In this document: one piece after another, positions 59,457 to 64,000 of the stretch
Position numbering within the stretch: position 1 is the first letter of the stretch
Layout: every line of letters begins with the position of its first letter
NCBI GenBank assembly: GCA_007922225.1
Contig: ML680037.1
Span: forward strand, 2,338,876 to 2,402,875
Direction: 5' to 3'
Source of the DNA: Emydura subglobosa
Taxonomy: Eukaryota; Chordata; Testudines; Chelidae
Length of the DNA: 64,000 bases
The notes under the pieces: generated by a model
Seen by the model: only the letters and a program-made list of their open reading frames with translations
Databases searched by the model: none
What the model was told of the DNA's origin: nothing
Made by a program: the position numbers and the translations under genes

Positions 59457-59592
59457 AGGGGTAGCCGTGTTAGTCTGTATACAGCAAAAACAACGAGAGT
59501 TCTGTGGCACTTTAAAGACTAACACATTTAATTTTAGCAGGCATAAGCTTTCGTGAGGCTCAGCTCACTTCATCAGATGCAGAGGTAGAAAT
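59457..59592 (-). repeat. PLE-type repeat with hammerhead ribozyme motif
   Basis: This fragment of a repeat common in reptile genomes has TAGCCGTGTTAGTCTGTA on the plus strand near 59462. On the minus strand it holds CTGATGA (59576-59570), a stem II of GTGAG pairing with CTCAC (59568-59553), GAAA (59552-59549) and a short stem III reading GC-TTAT-GC. This is the full conserved layout of a hammerhead ribozyme. After stem III the sequence is CCTG, where relatives I recall have a TC cleavage dinucleotide, so this copy is probably inactive. Assigning it to a Penelope-like element rests on the known link between such ribozymes and PLEs. Confidence 0.7.
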
Positions 59593-61154
59593 GAGAAACA
59601 TAGGATCATCATATACATATACAAGTGCATAGAGAACAATGGGGGAGATGGATGAAAGCCGGGTACTTGAGGTCAAAGTGTTTCCTGGTATTCAGCCTAA
59701 ATTCTTCCTTTCTACATTTCATCCCACTAAGTCCTAGTTATTCCTCTTTGTACCACCCTAAACAAACACTCTCCCTCAACACGTTATAGTCAGTTATTCT
59801 TGTCTTCTTTCTCAGCAGAGAAAACTGATTTATTAATATTTTCGGAATGAGTGACAGGAGGAATAAGCAAAGGTCAAAAGAAGGAAACAAACAAAAGACG
59901 AAGAGGAAATACAAGAAATCACTAAAAACAGAAAACCCAGAAAGAAGACTGTATCCTAAGGGATAAAAAAGAACAAACCATGAGGTAAGAATTGCAGCAA
60001 GATGGACAGGAAATAAAATAAGGAGCTCAGTCTAAGGGAATAAAAATAAAGTAGAGAGGCTGAGATTGAAAGAAAATAATAATGAGAGATGGAGAAAATA
60101 TTGCTTCCTCCTATTCGGCCATTTACTGTACTGCATCTTGATTTTTCATTTTGTAAGGTGGAAAAAAGTGGTCGAAGAGAAGCAGCTGAGTGGCTGGCGG
60201 AGGAGGGAGGACCCTCTGCTGTGACACTTCCTGCCTCATATCATAGCAGATGTCTCCTTTTTCTCTGTGAAAATCTGATCACCCTGCTTGGCAACAGAGG
60301 AGTTGCTCAGCATCTGTAATCGCAGCAGTGCACATACTATATGTGTAAAGAAACCCTGAAAGTATAGTAAACTAGCTATTTTAATTGCTGCATTGAATAC
60401 AAAGCAAAGTATAGCAGCTTTAGAAGTTTCTTAAATATAATGAAAAACCATTTAACAACAAGAGAAGAAACTGTCATCTTGACAATTGTGATGATGCCAA
60501 CCAGGAATGAGTAGATCAGTTTTCCTATTAGATAGCATTAGAAATCAATAAGTTTCAAAATTGCTGTTAGGTAAAAATCAATGCGCTCTGCCCACTCATC
60601 CATCTTACTCAGGACTTATTCTAACATATCACGCTGCTCAGCAGCTTCAAACAACCTCCAAAACGAAAACCAATCTTTGCAACAAAGTGTGGCATTTCTT
60701 CCCCCCCAAAATTTCACTGAGGTCCACGATTGACAGTATTCATTCCTATACCAGTAACTAGTTTAAAGTCCATTACCTTGCAACCTTGAAGAGCTAGGAC
60801 TAAGGAAAAGGGGAGATTTTCTGCTTTCCAGTGGGCCACGCTGCACTTACTTCTAAGATCTGGAAAAGTCAGAGGTATCAGACTGTAAAATAATGACATT
60901 TTTATGTCTAGAAAATTTGTATTTAATTTGCAAAGCCAAACATTTTAGAGAGGTGTTTAATTTCTTTTAAATAATTTTAACTTTTCCTTCACAGTGATAC
61001 CTGAAAATTTGGACTCACTGTAACTCAAGCACTTGGCTTTGCAGGTTTCTAAAACAGCACAAACTGGCATATGAAAAGTAAATGATGTTGTGGTTCAAAG
61101 GCTCAATCACTCTTGAAAAATGCAGCCATCTGAAATGTACAGGTAAAACTTTTA
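59593..61154. other. Intergenic, no gene recognised
   Basis: Frames at 60089-60319, 60561-60761 and 60714-60899 show no known domain. A purine-rich AGAAAA stretch lies at 59860-60090. No promoter-like CpG cluster for MSANTD3 is present here. Confidence 0.5.
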
Positions 61155-61300
61155 TACCACATCTTCACGTATCACTAATATCATTTGAATTGTGGTAGCA
61201 CCTAGGAGCTTTCTTGTCATGGACCAGAAACCAGGCTCTGAGAAAATACAAAACAAAAAGACTATCCCTGCCTCAAAAAGCTTACAATCTGAATATTAAT
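61155..61300 (-). repeat. MIR/L2-type SINE tail
   Basis: AATTGTGGTAGCACCTAGGAG, CATGGACCAGAAACCAGG and AAGACTATCCCTGCCTC are the reverse complement of the SINE tail at 3650-3770, extended by the AAAAGCTTACAATCTGAAT block also related to 16985-17340. Confidence 0.6.
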
Positions 61301-62539
61301 TATCTCTCTCACTCACATACTATTATAAACATATCTTCACATATACATACAGTCTGCATATACCCCCCCCCCCCCCCCCATAGAGCAGGGAGGGTCATGG
61401 CCTAACCCCATTAGACGGCTTAAGAGACTGCCAAGAGTTGTTTGAGATACTTAATGACTAAATGCATCAAGAAGGTGCATTGAAGCATCTTCTCTTAGAT
61501 ACTTGACATGCTTGCTTCAATATGTTGAGGCACATTTCCAGCCATTAGATCACTAAGAAGTGCCTTGAGACATCCAAAGATCTGATGTTCTGAGAGGGTG
61601 CAGTGAGACACATCAATACATTTGTCCCTTACATGTGCTGAACAATTTCTGGCAACCCTTTGGCTACTCCATGAAATAGGAGGAAGAACTCCCATGGTCC
61701 ATATCTCATGGAACAAATAATTTCCTTGGAGATATAGATTCACCATATGTGTGCCCAGTAAGTAACCTAGTAAGCAGGATTCTTTGTTGAAATGGAAGTA
61801 ATTTACTGCACATGTCCCACAGTGGCAAGCAGGATCAATCTGGTAACAAGTAGGTACATGAAAAACTGTTACATGGTAAATTCTGAGAAACAAAGGACTA
61901 AAATATTCTCATACCCTTACCTGTTCCCATACAAATTCCTCTTGGATTAAGAGTTACATACTGTGCAAACTGAAACTTTTATTCCTTTCAAATGCTAAAC
62001 TATTTTCATTCAACCTTATCTTGGAAAGCATACTTCCATGAGGACTAAATGTTCTTTTTTTGTGTGTTTGGTTGTTTTTGAGTTATTTGCTGCAAAAGTA
62101 GGTTGGGAGAACTATGATATTTTAAAAAGCTACACGCACAGAGGGAAAAAAGCAGATGTGTATTATTTTATACCCACACAATACTCAAACTCAAACCTCT
62201 TAACCAATTTCATGCATATCTTTAAAAAAATTACTTTCAAGCTGAGTCCAAGGATGGACAGTTTCAGCTCCAAAAGACGCCTTTTTGAGAAAGTTACGAG
62301 CAAGAGGAGAATTAGTTTATCTTTAGTTTTCATTACCCACAAATATTATAATACAAATGGATTATATAATCTGCTATTTAACTGCAGTCATCCCTGGGGT
62401 GCAAAGTCAGATTCATTTAACAATACACAGCAGCATTACAGACAATAACAGTTAAGGGAAAAAATGAAGAATAATGTATCCCATTTACATTAGAGGAAAA
62501 AATGAGAGTAGATAGTGTAAATATCAAAACTGGAAGTTA
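61301..62539. other. Intergenic, poly-C tract, no gene
   Basis: A C run of about 17 bases lies at about 61363-61379. The frames at 61495-61893 (minus, 132 codons) and 62038-62448 (plus, 136 codons) have no recognised family and no splice context. They are treated as chance. Confidence 0.5.
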
Positions 62540-62805
62540 GTCATGACACTATGGCTAAAAGCCTTGTTTTTAGCAGGGCGAGGGGATTTGTAATGACCCA
62601 AAGCACTCGAGACATGAGGTTTACATCTCATTCAAATGATGGAACTTCCAACAGCACAGTGCCCAACTTCTTACAGCATCTAGGTTTTTTCCTCAGAGGT
62701 CTCCCATCCAAGTATCACCCAGGGCTAACCCTGTCTAGCTGGGTGAGATGTAACAAGAGCGCAGTGCCAGACGGTAGGTCTGCAAGCATGGCTTTGCTCT
62801 CTAAA
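62540..62805 (-). repeat. 5S rRNA-derived SINE
   Basis: The first 18 bases of the block at 62698 match the reverse complement of 5S rRNA (GGTCTCCCATCCAAGTA), followed by the diverged internal-promoter half (CACCCAGGGCTAACCCTGTC, then TAGCTGGGTGAGAT). The adjacent phrase with GACATGAGGTTTACATCTC and AAATGATGGAACTTCCAAC belongs to the same SINE body. Only part of the 5S sequence is present, so it is a 5S-headed SINE (SINE3/AmnSINE-like), not a 5S gene. A relative is at 3880-4035. Confidence 0.7.
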
Positions 62806-64000
62806 AGCACATTTTCCACTATATGAATTCACAGTTGTCTTTAAATACTTGTAATTACTAATTGGCATTACTAATCAGCATTAGAGCTATACATAAACTA
62901 TAATATCAAAATTAAAAATAATTTAAAAATCTCTTTTCTAATCCTTTTATTTTAATACAAATTGTTAGTCATTACTATGGGTTATTAGATAAAAAGATAG
63001 GTAATTAATTAGTTACAGTCCAAAGAACTATCTGCATTCCTACACTGGCAAAATAAAATTTTAAAAGCCACCCAACCTATTAGTTATGGAGGGCATCAAA
63101 AGCAGTTTGTGTAAGGCAAGAGGTAACAGAGGCAGGTTATTATTTCTAATGTTTGCCTCAAATCTCTTTTCAAAATAGACAGAAACATGAATCCTACCAG
63201 GCTTTCATGCATCAGGACTTCTCAAGCATTAAGAGCTTGTTCTTATTTCCTTGCTGGTTCCTTCTTTCCTCTTCTAGTTAAATGAAACAGAGAACAGGTT
63301 GTAGCCTGACAAAGAAGAACGCGCCACCCAATGCATACATACAGGCTGAAGCTGATACACAAATACAGGAACATAAACCATGGCAGAAATAATGAAAAAT
63401 GTACATGTTATTACCCCAAATCCCAAGAAGGCCTCGCTCTGTTGTATATGTAAAAATAACCCCACCCTTAGATACCAAAGCACAGTCCTAGTGATTTCTC
63501 TGTACTCTTAACAAAGCACCACGATTACCAATCTAATCCCCTCCCCCTACTCTGTTACTGTCTCAGGGCTGGGCCTTTTTTCCTTCTTTACTTCCCATCC
63601 CTACCAGTAGTCAGACACCACTCCTTGAGCTCATACCAAACTCCGATCTGGATTTTCCTGTCCTTCAGCCTGATATTAAATGAATGGAATCCATTTCCTG
63701 CATGTTACAGTTGAGAAAGATCCGAAGTGGGTGAGTGGGTGGATGTTATTTTCAATTATTTATTTTATGGGATTTGACCACGTGTATCCCACATATCAAC
63801 TTTTAGACTTGATCAAGAGGGGGAGTTTTGTTTGATGTAGAAAAAATCAAAACAAGTTCCCTTTGGATGTTCTATAACAACAGGTGCAATATCCTGCATT
63901 TTAGAAGATTCTCAAAGATAAACCTGTACCAAATGAAAAAGTGGGCTTGTTACATTTTTAATAAATAAAAAAGGCCTGAAAGTCCCTTCCCTGGCCTTTA
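62806..64000. other. Intergenic, no gene recognised
   Basis: Minus frames at 63274-63483 are short and unrecognised. No MSANTD3 5' exon, promoter or neighbouring gene is visible before the window ends. Confidence 0.5.

Noticed and set aside
61495..62448. 132- and 136-codon frames on opposite strands
   Set aside because: No domain, no splice context, ordinary AT-rich composition; treated as chance.
62698..62750. Functional 5S rRNA gene
   Set aside because: Only part of the 5S sequence is present, diverged after 18 bases, and embedded in a SINE body.

Overview
The window is non-mammalian amniote DNA, most likely from a turtle (inference). It carries one nearly invariant vertebrate gene inside a long, repeat-filled neighbourhood. 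The repeat mix is CR1 LINEs, a Penelope-like retroelement with hammerhead-type terminal repeats, PIF/Harbinger and hAT DNA transposons, a Ty3/gypsy fragment, MIR/L2-type SINE tails and 5S-rRNA-derived SINEs. That mix is familiar from turtles and unlike mammals or birds. The species cannot be told from the sequence alone.

The only protein-coding gene I can support is MSANTD3, on the minus strand, with coding exons at 52496-52079 and 44830-44421. They join in phase into a 275-residue protein, the same length as human MSANTD3. The first exon holds a Myb/SANT-like DNA-binding domain and the second a coiled coil. Its promoter and 5' non-coding exon are not recognisable; they may lie beyond base 64000. 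In human the next gene on this side is TMEFF1. No TMEFF1 coding exon was found, but a strong CpG island at about 14.8-15.9 kb, with a good minus-strand splice donor at 15116, lies where a downstream promoter would be expected.

Layout: 1-9.3 kb is intergenic with SINEs, MITEs, a minisatellite and a CR1 inserted into a SINE. A decayed Penelope-like element fills 9.35-13.48 kb and is itself interrupted by an unidentified AT-rich insertion and a Harbinger MITE. The CpG island follows, bordered by a palindrome made of two inverted Penelope-type repeats. From 16-44 kb lie mainly old repeats, a 400-base assembly gap, a GC-rich ORF-dense block (28.2-29.6 kb), a gypsy pol fragment (30.6-31.6 kb) and an L2-like endonuclease fragment (36.3-36.9 kb). 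MSANTD3 occupies 44.4-52.5 kb with a CR1 in its intron. Upstream of it sits a 5.4-kb locus in which a decayed Harbinger element (53.57-58.95 kb) has received a 1.47-kb GC-rich hAT element. The last 5 kb hold a second hammerhead-bearing repeat fragment and a 5S-derived SINE.

The leads most worth a second look are the hammerhead ribozyme remnants, the unidentified insertion in the Penelope element, the palindrome at the CpG-island edge, and the neighbourhood of MSANTD3 (a gene of Harbinger-Myb-like ancestry) with a Harbinger transposon. Most other reading frames in the window are chance frames or transposon debris.
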